A stretch of DNA of 64,000 nt from Obelidium mucronatum (GCA_025765595.1 JAIVFH010000030.1:124001-188000); one strand, 5' to 3'; positions 11,702 to 24,718 are shown, counted from the stretch's first letter. Program-made: numbers and translations. The notes: generated by a model not told the origin, from the letters alone.

Positions 11702-12300
11702 ACAATGGACCTAAAAAACAAGAGGAAAATATAAGACGCTGAATATCCAATCCTTCAAAACACGTACATCCAGCGCACCAGAAAGTACTGGACAACCTTC
11801 AACTGGCTTGGCAAGGTCAGGTTCGTTGACAATCTATAAATCAATAAAATAAGGCAAGAAATAAGAAGCGTTTCAAAATACTCACGATTAATGTAGCAGA
11901 CGGCGATGGGAGACCATCGGCCAACTTTCTGGGCATCTATGCAAGAAAATTCAGCTAGAATCTCAACCAGATTCTAGCTGAATTTTCTTGAATCTGGTTG
12001 AGATTCTAGCTGAATTTTCTTGCATAGATGCCCAGAAAGTTGGCCGATGGTCTCCCATCGCCATCGGCCAACTTTCTGGGCATCTATGCAAGAAAATTCA
12101 GCTAGAATCTCAACCAGAAGATAAACTCCCAAAACAAAGAAATCAAAACCTCTTCCGAGATTTCGGGGTGGTTTGTAATGAGCCGCTGCACCAGGCGGAA
12201 AGAAATTGGGTGCATGAAAGTCTTACGCATATTTGCGTGAAAACCATTTTTAATTACACTCATGGCCATGTCCAACTTTGAAACTGCAAAAAGCAACTCA
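11702..12300 (-). pseudogene. RCC1-like gene, 5' part upstream of the LINE insertion
   Basis: The interrupted exon starts at 11710 after a TTTTTTAG acceptor and reads straight into the target-site duplication and the frame at 2232. Upstream, an exon at 11768-11833 (IVNEPDLAKPVEGC) is bounded by TTTATAG and GATGTACGTG, and another at about 11886-11936 opens with ATGCCCAGAAAG and ends at ATCGTGAGT. A further coding-looking stretch at about 12119-12284 (SVIKNGFHANM, ISFRLVQRLITNHPEIS) precedes the inverted repeat and has a CAG acceptor at its start and a GAGGTAAGT donor upstream near 12371. The phase from that stretch into the rest is unresolved, so the true N-terminus is open. The part seen here has no recognisable domain by itself; its identity rests on continuity with the RCC1 repeats. 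Confidence 0.55.
11902..12118. repeat. Near-perfect snap-back inverted repeat (A, partial A', A', partial A)
   Basis: Arm A (11902-11973) is followed by a 20-base piece of its own complement, then the complete reverse complement A' (11991-12062), then a third, direct copy of most of A (about 12061-12118). The copies are essentially identical. The unit contains the ATGCCCAG start or acceptor region of the RCC1-like gene on the minus strand, so a short intron-like stretch with a GCTGAAT branch-site look and a TTGCATAG end is present three times. Perfect arms imply a very recent event or an amplification or assembly artefact. Confidence 0.85.
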
Positions 12301-13918
12301 GAAAATTGGCTCTATTAGGTTGTGGTCATGCTTAGACGAGACAGAATTATATTCTTTAAGAGAAACTTACCTCAATAGAAGCATTTGATAACACAAAGGT
12401 AGTCATTTCGAATCTGTTTAATAATGATGTGAGGGAATATCAAACTGAGTGATTATGGAAGAGGGGCGTGAAGAAAGGTCTGGCGGTGAGACACATGTGA
12501 CAATTGCCTGCGGCAACTCCAGCTGGGGGATCCCCGAACGTGATCCGGGTGATCCGTTTACTCATTCAAAATAATGGTAGTGGTGCTGTTTGGCTAAAAC
12601 GCAATCAGGACCCTGAGAATGAAAAGGCACATAATCAGATATCATGTTACAAGTGATCGAATGGAATCCATCTCGAAACAAACCTCACACTTCCAGATTA
12701 AAGTAAAGCACTCCATTAGAGTCTCCAAGGCTGCTGCACACTTTCCCTAGAGGTGATTATACCTTATTGAAGGGGCTAGAGGGTGTAATTTTGAACTGGA
12801 AAAAAGGACGAAAAGGGACAAACACGAAACAACTGACAAACTAAGAGAGATTTCCACGTCCAAGCATTCAATTCTTGTTTATTTTTGATTCTTGTAGAGA
12901 GAAGAGGCGCGTTTGGGTAGTGTCTAATAACATGGTTGTGGAGAGGTCAATAAAAACTCGCAGTTGAATAACAAGAATAACTCACCGTAAAGTTCATAAC
13001 AGCACTATTTTCCATCCACTTGCTTCCTTACTTACACCCATACTCACTCATCCATTTGGTCAGTTGGCTTCGGTCCTTTTAGATACTGACGACTCTGAAT
13101 CCAAACACCCACCACCCAAACACTCACAGAGAGCAGCCCTTCAGCTAAGAGACTCTAATCAACCACAAAGGATTCATTCAAATGCCAATTCGTTGATAAC
13201 ATGGTCATAACGAGGAATACAAGTATTATCCCCCCAGTTCCTCAGATAGTTGCTCAGATATACAGCCTTACGCACGCTGACGAATTCATTGATGCTGGTT
13301 TCTAATTTCTTCGCGTATTATAATCAGAGTGCCAACACTGATGCTAGATAAAGTGAATGACGAATAATTCACTGTGGAATGAGTATGCATTGAGGCTTTG
13401 AGATATGGTTCACACTGGAGGAAACAACAGTCGGGAGAATGATCCAGGCTGTCTCAAATCATGTTCGTCAAATCCGCATACATCTGATTCAATCTTTTAC
13501 GTCGTATTTTTGAATTGAATTAGCGTTTGCTGGTTCGTGGCTGATGGAAATCGTGGACGTTTGAGGGTGTCCCCAGTGGCCATTTCAGCGGAATGTTTCA
13601 CAGAGAGTCTCGCGAAATACTCTCGGAAATTATCTCTTCGGTTGAGTCGTATGGGCGAATTGATAGGAAATGTCAGACGACTGAATTCGTCATCGGATTA
13701 GCCAGGCCTGTTACAGGCCAGCACAGCGTCACTCCGGCTCCAAGCCATGAATATTATTCGGGAATTCATAATATCGTGCGTTTGACAAGGGGCATCAATT
13801 CGTGTATTTCATGTGGGCACATATTTTTCTATGCCAATTTATTATATTATGACTTGACTTATACGAAAGGAAGCATCAGCGTGGTTCGTTTTTTATTGAA
13901 AGCGTTCATACTCGCGGA
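12301..13918. other. Intergenic, no supported gene
   Basis: About 1.6 kb between the RCC1-like gene and the 3' end of the CFAP97-NACHT gene. A 109-codon plus-strand frame at 13593-13922 overlaps the 3' end of the neighbouring gene and has no family resemblance. A possible donor (GAGGTAAGT, minus strand) near 12371 and a short upstream open stretch might be a first exon of the RCC1-like gene. Otherwise I see nothing in it. Confidence 0.4.
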
Positions 13919-16900
13919 TTAGCTGCAATGATATCTCAAAATAACAATACTTCCATCGGCTTTGCAGAGAACAATTCTGACCGCGTTTGTCTTGTAAACA
14001 TTGGGGACGATCGTCATTGAACACACAGGGGTGCCGGCGTGATACACTGCACAGATTTCTTTTGACTGGGCGTCCTATTTGTGTGCAATCATGTAAGACA
14101 GGAAGCATTGGAATTAAATCTCTAAGACTAACCTGGACCACTACTGTTCCACCTCTCCTGGCACTCACTACAACCCCATTCACTTTTGTCTGCTTTTGTA
14201 AAATGTTGGAGCTTGATCGACTATCAACATTTGGCACGTATGCGCAACCAACCACATCCCCACCATCAGCCCCAAAGACTTGATGACCCAAAAACCAACG
14301 CAACTCCTCCCCTCCCCTCTCCGTGTCTACGCTCCGCAAACCAATGACTCCATTTCCAAAAGCAACACACGTATGTTCAAACTTTTTGTTTTGGAGAGAA
14401 TGAAGAGCAGTTGCAGCAGAAACATTTAAATTGAAAGCATTTTCGTCGGTTTCTTTTATCAAATTGACGGATTGGACTCCCTCGTTTACAGTAGGTGGTG
14501 CGTGTGTCTTTTTAGCAAACCAATTGTTCGATATTGAATTATATACATGGTTCCCCTTGATTTCCACTTGGCATTCTTTCAAGACTTCGATATCATCACT
14601 GGCGAGTAGAGATTTTCCATCATGCGACCATGATAGAAAGAACGTATTTTTTCGCGTCATGTATGTTCTTGTCTGATAGGGTCCGAATACGCAAGAATGA
14701 TCAGAAGAGTCAAAAAATAGCGGGAACTGGAATGAGTTGGTGACGACTAGGCAGTTTCCTTGGGTATCCCAGAAAGTCACCTTGATGACTTCTCTTAGAG
14801 CCCGATCAGCAGACTTTTCCTGTTCCTCTTTCCCAATAAATCTCTTTCGGGGTACGAGCTGTCCCTTGTTCCGGAGGACTAGTTCGGGGATGTATTCGTC
14901 TTTGGGATTGGCGAGAGTAATTGCCGGGATGCAACCTGCCTCCCGTTCATGACCACCAACTGCAACAGCAAGAGTTCTTCCATTAGGATGAAGCGCATAT
15001 GAGAGAACGGATAATCCCGTGACGGAAAACGGCCACTCCATATGATACCCCAGTGTTGACGCGCTCAGGGCATTCTCAGCATCGGCCCAGAACTCGAGAA
15101 GCATTTCGTTCGATTTCCAGCGATACACCCGAACGAGGCCGGTTCTACATCCGACAATAATTCTGTCATCGCCAGGAGGAATAAACGCCGCATAATTCAC
15201 TTCAACAGTGAGCTCAAATTTTGCCCGACATGTACCCCCAGCCAGCTCCCAGACTCGAACGAGTGCGGGTGGTTTCGATGTAGGCGTGATAAGAGCACCA
15301 CCCAGTGTGATAAACATGTCTGCATTTTGATTAAATGTACATTGAGTTATGGGTATCATTCCTGGTAAGGGACTCTCGTGGTCAATTGTCCAAAGCAAGA
15401 ACTTATTATCAAGACCCAACGAGATGAATTGAATTGGGGAAGTAACATTCCCGGAGATGGAGCCAAGACTTCGAGAGACGCTCATATTGAATTGTCCGCT
15501 ATATGTGTAAAACAGTGTGTCTTCGTCGTCTTTTCTCTTTTTGGCAATAGGTGGCAAGTTGATGAGCTGGACTAGGCCAGTTGAATGTCCTTCTCGAATA
15601 AATTCTTGCGTTCCCTTTGTCGTACAATATCCTGTTATGCCGCCTTTCACTCCAGCCGCGAGAAGAAATAGGCCGTTGTATGTGACGGAGAGAGACGTAA
15701 TGTAGTCCTCCACAAAAAATACCAGTTTCAAGTGACCAGTTTCCACGTTCCAAACACGAATGACTGATTGCTTTGCTCTTTTTATATCTAGTTCGGTTTT
15801 GACAGATGTGCTGTTTAAGCATGTGGCTGATGTAGCTGCTGCAATTATGGAACTAGATCTTCTCCCGAATAGACTCTTGACTGTGAGTTTTGGAGCGTTG
15901 GCTGCTGTTTCCGCGGCTTCCTCGGTTTGAGAGAGTTTTTCCACCAGCTGAGCTCGCTCCACTGCGAGCATTTGGACATCGTCTGGAGCAACTCCTGAAG
16001 CAACATAGACGACGGAACTGTCTCCTGAAAAAGCAATCGCTGTAATTCGATGCCATTTAAGCGTTCTTTCTTTATCAATGGCGGTGTTGATATCTCGAAC
16101 AAGCACTTCCTTCCAATGAGAATCAGTAACAGTCAAAACCGTTGAGCCATAAGCGAAAAGACCACTTTGACTGACAGCCGCTGCAACAGGCGAATAACCA
16201 GAGGGATTTAATCTCCGTCTATTCAAGTGCAGTGACCCATAGTATCCCTTTGGCATAAACCCAGTTGTCGAATTGATGTTAAAGTCAAACTCTTGCTGAG
16301 TCACTGTAAACAGGCGAATAATCTTACACCGAGCAACCTCCCATAGAACAACATTATAGTCGGTACCCACAGACATGAGTCGTCGATTCTCCGGAGGTAG
16401 GTATTCACAACGAACGATAGCCGCTCCTACGGAGTGACCGCCCACCATCAGTTTGGGAGGTCCATTGAGAGCTTTCAAATTCCATAATCTGATACTTGGT
16501 TCTTGCTGTAAATCATGCGCGCATGATATGACGTGGAGGGGTTGACGTTCTCCCGAAAAGCAAACAAATGTAATTCCCATTCGAGATGGCTTGAGTTTGA
16601 AGGAACCTTCTGTCCCGAATGTGAGCGTCGTTGAATCATTTGTGATGATGTGGCTGAAGCAAAAGATTTCTTCTCCAGTTGACGTGTTCCACACTTTGAC
16701 AGATCCATCAGAGGCTCCACTGACAATGAACTTTCCGTCTATTGAAACTGAGCAGCATTGTACGTTTGTGTGATAAAACGGAATGTTGTCATATATTTCA
16801 TCGTCTGGTTTCCACATTGCGTCGTACTCGATTCTCCCACCACGTGACGATACGACAGAGTCTGCGTTATCATCCAGAAAGAGTTTGATGGGGTCTGCGA

Positions 16901-19900
16901 AAGTAGCGCTTGTGTTTTGTGGAAAGTTGTTGAACTCTTGAAGCCAAAGACCAGGAGGTTTAATACCTCGTGTGGATTCAAACTGTGATATCCACGGGCA
17001 CCGTTGGCGCAAAAATAGAATTAGATGCTTTAGAATGATAAAGCAGTCACTTGGCATTTGAGGTGCCTGTTTGCGGCCCTCTTTAATAAGAAACTGCAGT
17101 TCTTTGATAAGCCCTGGCACTCCCTGAAAAACTTAAAAATCAATTCGTGAAAGACATTGAGTTATGTTGGGGACAAGACATACGGAAGTATCGAGCAGGG
17201 CCTCCACAAACATAAAATCTTCAAACAACTTTCTCAGTTCTCTGTAACGCTGGGCGCTGACCAACGCACGTGGCAATACTCGCAATCTCCTCAAGTTATA
17301 TGCAACCCCGTCATCCAAATTCCATAGATTAACATGTCGAGGAAGAAGTTTGTAGGGTTTTAAATTTCCTTTCCAATTCTCCCCATTTGAACCAATCGAT
17401 TTGATGTAAACATGTAGAGCAGCTTGCGAGTCTTTTCCTTTCCGATCCGGATCCGTCCAATCGTTATTAAAATAAGCCGCAATATCTTCCATTGTAGATT
17501 GAATGGTTTTGGAATCCGAGACGTATCTTGCTTTAGCAACGTCTCTGGCCACGTCATGGTTCCATTTCAGCAAGTTGGGACCCCGTTCATATCCCCGACC
17601 ACGAATCACCAGCTCAAACTCTTTGACCATGGTATTTAATAAGTGAATAATTGCAATGGACGGTATACGTGGGATAGGGATCAATGGGGTTAAAGGAGAA
17701 ATACTGCTGCACTCAATTTGACTTGCTATTGAATCCGCCAGAATTTCAGGATCAAGACTAAGCAAGTCTTCCAAAGCAGTTTCAGACAGCCCATCCCTCA
17801 CGAGTATGAGTAATCGCGATAAACGAGCCACCATAATTTTTCCCATGAAGCTTCTCGGCAACATCAAAAAACCGATCCACAACCTTTTCTTCCGCTTCCT
17901 TTGGATCGGTAATGACGGGAGGGTTGAAAGGCTCCCAGGATTTGAGTCTTCTCGCGTGTAGATACAACTGCCGAAGGATCCAAGGGTTAGTGGTGAATCC
18001 AGAGGACGAGACGGCGGTAGCAGCTAGCAGCAAGTTTCTCCTTTGAGGTTGTGTTAAACTGATACAGTCTACTCGCATCCATCGATTCAATTCTACTTGA
18101 CAGTTTGGAATGTCAGTAGAGTCTAGAGAATACTGAAGCTCGTCAAAGACTTCAAGTTTTGCTTGGGATAAGAGCATATGAGCCCTTTCTGTGCGCATTT
18201 TTATGTTTTCATAAATTTGGCTCTCGCAAGAAAAAGATAGACCAATGTGAGCAAATGGGACGTTGTTTTCGATAGGCAACCAGGAAAGAGTGGATCCAAT
18301 ATCATCAGATGTGAGTTTATCCACACCCAAAAGAATCAAGAGTATTGGTCTATCCCATGTGGCAGTTCGTAAACATTCTACGAAGCTCTGGCACAGCCTT
18401 GAGTAGTCTGAGGGCAAGTAATCTGAATCAAGTACAACAGTCTTGAGTACTGTCTGGCCCATTCAATTGGTGAATAATGTTGCTGTTTGCCCGCTTAATT
18501 TGACGGCAGATCGACTTTATCAGTGTGAGGGTGTTGGATGATTCTGGAGATGCTCCAATAAATCGGACAATGGTCAAAGGCGTCGAAGTAAATGCGCTCC
18601 CACTTATGTTTATCGGGATGGCTTCATTGAGATATTTTTGAACTCCTTTGCAAAGCAGACTGGCTGCTCCTGCGCCCATGGTTCCCTGAATCACAAGAGG
18701 CGGGATTCCAAATCTGTACCGTGTTTTAAAGAAGGAAACCACCTTGTTCGCCAATCTGATCTTCCCATTGAATGACTGAATGCTTTCATTGAAAAGCCTC
18801 GTGTGACACAGAACTTCTTCACGAACTGGATCCAGGTGAAGCCTTTCAGTGGCTTTCAGCAATGAGCTTTCGAGGAGATCTGTAATCGATTCCGTGATAT
18901 TAAGGATATATCGCTTGACATCTTGGTCCTGAAGGCGCAATCCCACCCCCTCCAAAAACTCAACCTGTAAAGACAAAGGCGGTTGAGCCCACATCAGGAA
19001 GAAAATTAATTCACCCACCTCATCTGTGATAATATTTGAATCCTTTATCCAATCTTGCAATCTCGTCTTCAGCTCTTTTAGTTTGTTGGCTGCTTCAAAG
19101 TCCGGCTCATTTCCGCGCCAGTCCATATAACCACCAATGCTGTCTTTCGTTTTTTCTCCTTTCCAATCAAGATCTCTTAAGACCAAAATAGCATCTTCTG
19201 TAGGACCTTGTATGGCTCGCAGCGACTCAACTTCAACTTTGCTCTTTCGAAGCATATTCAGGGCATCCAAGTCCTCCTCCGCCCAGTCTTTGACATTAAA
19301 AAGCGCATCAGCCGAGCGGTTCATGCATTGAAGTAATACCTCCCTCGTATATCTGTTATGTTTCGGTTTGGGTAAGCTAACCATAACGACTTAAAAAAAT
19401 AGAGACTTACTGCCATTCAATTTTGGCTGCCCGAAAGCCCTTTGTATTGATATCCATTGCAAAATCAGGGATATTGCTTGAAACGTTGAGAAGAGAATAC
19501 GCCGCAGGTACAACATTTTCATTCAACCTGTACCATCTCTTCAACACTTCTTCGAGATCAGGTCCATCTGTTTCGGCAACATTTTGGGAAATCGCTTCAA
19601 AGAGTTCGATCGAAATTTTCCTGGGCAAGATACCAAGTTGACCCAATTTATGACTCAGAAATGTGATGATGTGGATTCCAACCGATTCCTAAGATGCTTC
19701 ATGTCAACTAAAAGAAAAAGATAAGAAAAACCTGACCGTCAAGTAGTTCTCCAGCTGCATTGAAGTCAAGTCTGAGTGCATTTGCAAATCAGTGAGGGAC
19801 TTTGGAACACCCCACTTCAAATCCCTGAGAAATATTTCAACACCAAGCTGGTTGGCGCGGCTTTTAATTTTGGGGAGAACGCGGTTGAGAATCTCCCATC

Positions 19901-21663
19901 TTTCAATCGTGCAATCTTCTTCATCGGAGGTCCAGAGCACACCGATGGAAACAGGATAGCCGTCGGGCAGTTTGAAACCCGAACGTAAGCATACACCGTG
20001 GAAAACTTGATTCCAGGTGGCGGCTTTCATATCATCCATATCTTTTTGAGCTTGAGTAATCATTGGTTCATAGTCCGACTCATCCACATTGATGGCAGCG
20101 AATTGGTATTCTCGGTCTCGTTCGGTGACTTCCTTCAACTTTTCTAATCTCGCGGCATCCTGGCCAACATCAATTCGAGCTTCAATATTTGATAGATGGA
20201 TGGGAACTTTGATTTGTTCCTGTTCTCGCATTCTGGCCTCTTGTTCTTCCAGTCTTAGTTTCTGGGCTCGGTTCAGTCTAACTGCGATTTTATGAGTCGA
20301 GTGCGGTTTTTTCCTCGCTTCATCGTCTGAACTACTTGTCATATCCAAGTGGTTGATATCCAGCGCATCTTGAGTGTATACAGGGTGTTTCGACCGCCAG
20401 TTCCGTTCACCACCTTCTTGAAAGGCTTTGATATACTCCCGTCTTAATTTTTCTCCTTTGGTCAAGTAAACTTCTCTCTGCTGAGGTTCCTCTCCTTCCC
20501 TTTCGTCCTCCGACGACTCTTCCTCGCTTGAACTAGACTTTGCAGGACTCCCAGCCCGTTTTGGGTTCCCAAATTCGTCTAAATTCCACTTGGATTCAAT
20601 CGCCCATTTTTGGCGAAGCATTTCACTGCGGTTAATCCTAACTCTGAGAGGGACTTTTAAGGGTGGTGGAACTCGCTCGCGTTCCAAAACGTGTTGATAT
20701 CCTTCAGGAAAACGAGATATACGCTGAAGGTAAGAAAGATTGGTTCGGCGCTCCTCATCCCAAACTTCGTTTTGATAGTGCGGAAGTCGTGCCTCCACAC
20801 GTTGCATTAGAATCTGTCATAAGCGGTTCAGAGGTTTTGAAGTAGGACAAATTTGAAAAATGGGGGTTACCTGATTCGATTCTTCAATTTGTTCAAGGAG
20901 TTCCTTCTTTTTTCGTGCAGATGGAGTTGGCATTGAAGCGGTGACTTTCACTTTGTAATCCGCGTCTAGACCCGAAAACCCTTGAACCACAGACATTTGA
21001 CGAACCATTCGGGCCAATAGAATATGATTCTCTCTCTCAATTCTTCCCATTTTCTCTGTTGATAGAAATTAGCTTTTAGTTAACCAGTTTAACCTTGCAG
21101 TCAATCAACTCACGATCTTCATCATGTAACTTCTTTGCCCTCATTTTTAAATGTCCTTGTACTTGAGGTGGTTTGTTGTCAATGTAAGTTTTCATTGTCG
21201 CCAGTTTCTCTTGATGTCTCTTCCTGGCGGCATCGTCCCATCTCTTTGCCAGAAGTCTGTTTGCACACGGATAGACCGAGCTATACCTCTTGTGTGCATT
21301 ACCAGGTGCTGGTGGAGGCAATTTAGAAGTTGGTGTAGGTCCAGTTTTGACTGGTTTTCTTTCTACATGAACAATTGGACGAGAAAGTCGCTCGAGATCT
21401 TCCTGGCTGAGTTTTGGAGCAGCTGCTGATTTTGGTCTTCGAGTTAAAGATTCATCAGATTTAAGGTGATTTTTGGCGGCTGAGCCAGCTGTTGTTGAAG
21501 GGGCGGCTGTATGGGGGCGTTGTTTGGTGGAGAGTTTGGGGAAAGATTCCCTTCGTGTTTGGACGAAAGAATCTTCGGATTGATCGGAATTGTTTTCATT
21601 GATTTCTGGATCAAAGTCACGGTCAATGCGTGTCTGTCGGTCAGTATCGCTTGAGCGCAACAT
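13919..21663 (-). CDS. CFAP97 (hemingway) - DUF4062 - NACHT - WD40 fusion protein
   Basis: About 2450 codons in eight exons: 21114-21663, 20871-21055, 19737-20813, 19411-19688, 19019-19352, 17184-18964, 14133-17123 and 13919-14074, all with GT-AG borders and matching phase. Residues ~130-270 form a CFAP97/hemingway domain (RWDDAARKRHQEKL, RIERENHILL, a KKKELLEQIEESNQIL helix, then LSYLQRISRFP), a family tied to sperm and ciliary axonemes. The same third exon runs on into a DUF4062-type segment (VSIGVLWTSDEEDCTIERW to FLSHKLGQLGILP), as found in NWD1-like proteins. A NACHT-like NTPase follows: Walker A region QGTMGAGAAS lacks the usual lysine, while Walker B ILLILLGVDKL is kept. About 1000 residues of WD40 repeats end the protein (VSGASDGSVKVWN, ADGSIVILRYHCS). 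Two one-base insertions, near 18450 and in a T run at 17837-17841, break the NACHT part. The start at 21663 is preferred over upstream codons because the family-like sequence begins there. Confidence 0.85.
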
Positions 21664-21788
21664 TGTTTTGACTTGGTCCAAAAAAATGACAATTCCCAGC
21701 AACAGTAAATATCATTTGAAAAGAATAATCTTGCCTCTCGAATGCAAGGAAATTGAAGTCACGTTGTTCTTTCAAATAAAACCTGTCG

Positions 21789-22297
21789 ATGAATGAAGTA
21801 CTTCGTGAAATCGTGGTCCATCTGCCAATTAGCACCGATCTTACCACTGTTGATTATGCCATTCGCAAAGCGAGCGAAAATGGTCATCAAGATATTGCGG
21901 AACTTCTTATGCAATCATCTAGGTTTGCGGTGGACCCTTCAGACTGTAACAATCAAGCAATCTTGTGTGCGTCAGTCATGCAGGGATCGTGAAATTGTTA
22001 CTGGATGATCCTCTTGTCGATGCCGGTATTGCAGTGGGTAGCACCATTATTGGTGCGTCGCGAGATGGCCACACCGATGTTGTTCGTTTGTTGTAGGCAA
22101 GTGAAAGAGTGGATCCCAGTATACGAGGAAACTTGGCTTTAACGTTAGCAGTCGAACTCGGTCGATTGGGCGCTGTGCAACTGCTTCTAGCTGTTTTGCG
22201 CGTGAGCTGTATGTTGGGAGAAATGCGAGCGGCCATTTCTACACGGCAGCGCGTTACAGACGTACGGAAATTGCTGACTACTTATTGGAAGTACTAA
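21789..22297 (+). pseudogene. Ankyrin-repeat remnant of the F-box/ankyrin family
   Basis: Reading through two breaks gives ankyrin units related to the two larger copies at 24860 and 46202: ENGHQDIAELL, then AGIVKLLLDDPLVDAG, GASRDGHTDVVRLL, and a DPSIRGNLALTLAVELGR unit. A frame change near 21980 and an in-frame TAG near 22096 (replacing the last residue of a repeat helix) interrupt it, and the F-box-like N-terminus is missing. It lies head to head with the CFAP97-NACHT gene, about 125 bp from its start, and just upstream of the dynein docking gene, so it may supply promoter sequence to one of them. Confidence 0.7.
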
Positions 22298-22408
22298 AGT
22301 AGATATAATATACCTACATTATACAATTCTTTTTTTTATAAACGCAGATCTTTTGCCACTTTGTCACGTCGCGTGTTTTACTTTTATTTCGACACTGAAA
22401 CCAGAACA

Positions 22409-24718
22409 ATGAGTCGCCTAATGGCCTCCCACAAGGCCCAAAGCCTCAGCAGCGATCAAGAAATCAACGACGGACTAGGTAATATATACCCGTTGGCCTT
22501 GGGTTCCATTGTATCTCATCAACTGATCGGCAGCTGAGATCGAGCTTCAGAAGTTGCAACGCCAGTATCGCATCATGGAGGGCGATCGGAAAGCATATTC
22601 AGAAGAATCTAGAATTGTGATTACGAAACAAAGGTACTAGATCTCTTTCCTGCAAAAGCGGAAAAAAAGTCTTACGTGGAATCACAGGGCCACAATTGAA
22701 AAACTCAAACGCGACAATGAGCACCTTCACGATGAGCTTCGTCTCCTAGAAACAAGAAACGAAGATCGAAGAAGAAACGGAGCGCAAAGTAAGAAAGCAG
22801 AGGTGATGGCGGATCAGGCTGGTAAGTACATTTTTGCCAACTGCAACAATAAGAGCCAACAGTTCAACCATAGAAACCTTTCAAAAGAAAATCAAACTGA
22901 TTCTGGGAGAAATTTCCGCACTTGATAACCATATTGCAACAATGGATCGCGATATTGACCAAGAACGCGCTCAACTCGGCGGCGTCAATGCAGCTTCTCA
23001 AAACAGTGAGGCAATCGAAAAGCAAATCCGAGTTCTCGAAAATCGACTGGATAAAGCACTTGTTAAGTTCAACAAGTCACTTGCAGTCAACAAGAGACTC
23101 AGGGCAACCATTGATAACCTGCGACGCGAGAGACTGGTTTTTGACAACATATATCGCAAATTTGAGAAGGAGCTGTTGGAGCAAAAGAAACAGATGGCCG
23201 AAATCATTGAAATGAGTAATTCTGCATATGAAGCAAGGTAAGATATTGAAGGGTCTAGAAAGATGGAAGCATAATTCACGTTATAATTTTATTTCAAAAG
23301 GGATGAAGCGCAAGCAAAAATTATCGCGCTTCGTGAGAAAGCCGATAAAGAGTATCAGGCCTACATTCAGGAAATTAAGGAGCTTGACCGCGCGCTGGAA
23401 CAAGACCGCAAGCTCAAAGAGTTCATGGCTACTAAAGTTGCAGACAGAGGAGAAGGACTCCTGGACGGGTCTTCGACTCGAAAGAGAAACGGTATTGTGG
23501 TTTCGCTGCACCTCAACTGAGCAACTGATATACTTTAATAGAAAAGGACTCATTCGCCAAAAACATGCAGTCCCAAGACGATGTCAGCGAATCTCTCGAC
23601 ACATACGAAAAAGCATTTGCTGAAATCCGAAAAGTTACTGGAACTCAAGACATTGGCGAACTTGTGCAGCGTTTCAAAGCTGTGGAAGACCAAAACTTTT
23701 CTCTCTTCAACTATGTTAATGAAATTAACAATGAGATTGAGAAAATGGCAGAAGAGATTGTTTGCGTTCAACGCCAGATTGATGGTTTAAAGGTGGAGAT
23801 TGTCGCTGCGGAAGAGGAGACCAAGAGAGTTATGCGAGGACTGGAGGTGAACCAAATTACTCACTTAATATTCTATTCAAAGCCATTATACACAAACTTC
23901 AGAACACTCTCGAACAATCCAAAGAAAAGTGCGTCCACTATGAAAAGGACTACTTGGAAACAACCCAACTTTTGGATGACCTCAGAAGAGGAACAGAGCG
24001 CCTCATCAAACTGTTTCGAACGACGCATCTTGCATGCCCGATTCCGAAACCAATTCCAAATCCGGAACAAGGCGACGCCGCGTCCATGAACATCAACAAA
24101 ACAGACGAAGAGTTGGAAGAAGAGGCTGGCGAAAAAGAAAGTGCACCTGAAGTAAGATCCGCAAGCGCCAGAATGAGAGCCGAATTCGCACAAGCTACCG
24201 ATGCTCTTTTGGGATCTCATGGGGTGACAGACACAAATTTGTTGCAGTGTCTTGGACTTGTTGAACACAAAACGAACGAACTCTTGACTCTTCATTACAT
24301 CTTTAATAACCAAAAGAAGAGCAGCGCTGGAGAAGATAAAGGGGACGCTAAAGAGAGTGGGATTGTGGTTCCCATCAATGGAGTTGGTGGATTATTGGGA
24401 CAAGGGCCAATGGCTGCCATTGGGAACATGTCTATTCAAGCTCCAAGCACTGGGTATGTCTGTGGGGGGGTTTTCATGGCTAACGCTTTAATATTCCCAA
24501 CAGCGATGACCATGATGATGGCGATGATATCTCTGACGACGAGGACAGACCAATGACTCGAGAAGAACTGACTCAAAAGACACTTCGTGGAGTAAGTAGA
24601 ATCTTTTCATCTCGTGGAGGGTTTTCTGATATTAAACATGTTTTCACAGCTTTCAAAGCGAGAGAAGATGGCAGGCGCACCAAAAATGGCGGCAAAGAAG
24701 AAGAAGAAGCAGGCATAG
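22409..24718 (+). CDS. Outer dynein arm docking complex coiled-coil protein (ODA1/CCDC114/CCDC63 type)
   Basis: Nine exons give 623 residues with every phase consistent: 22409-22478, 22534-22633, 22688-22821, 22874-23237, 23301-23491, 23542-23846, 23903-24453, 24504-24591 and 24650-24718. The N-terminal signature ELQKLQRQYRIMEGDRKAY, then SEESRIVITKQRATIEKL, is characteristic of the DC2/ODA1 family, which anchors outer dynein arms on axonemal doublet microtubules. Almost the whole protein is heptad-rich coiled coil, including RERLVFDNIYRKFEKEL and the YEKAFAEIRKVTG segment. An acidic linker (DDHDDGDDISDDEDRP) and a lysine-rich tail (AAKKKKKQA) close it. The gene lies divergent from the CFAP97-NACHT gene with about 745 bp between their starts, so both flagellar genes could share upstream control, although a decayed ankyrin copy sits in that gap. 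Confidence 0.92.

Noticed and set aside
13593..13922. Plus-strand 109-codon frame
   Set aside because: Overlaps the 3' end of the CFAP97-NACHT gene on the other strand; no family resemblance.
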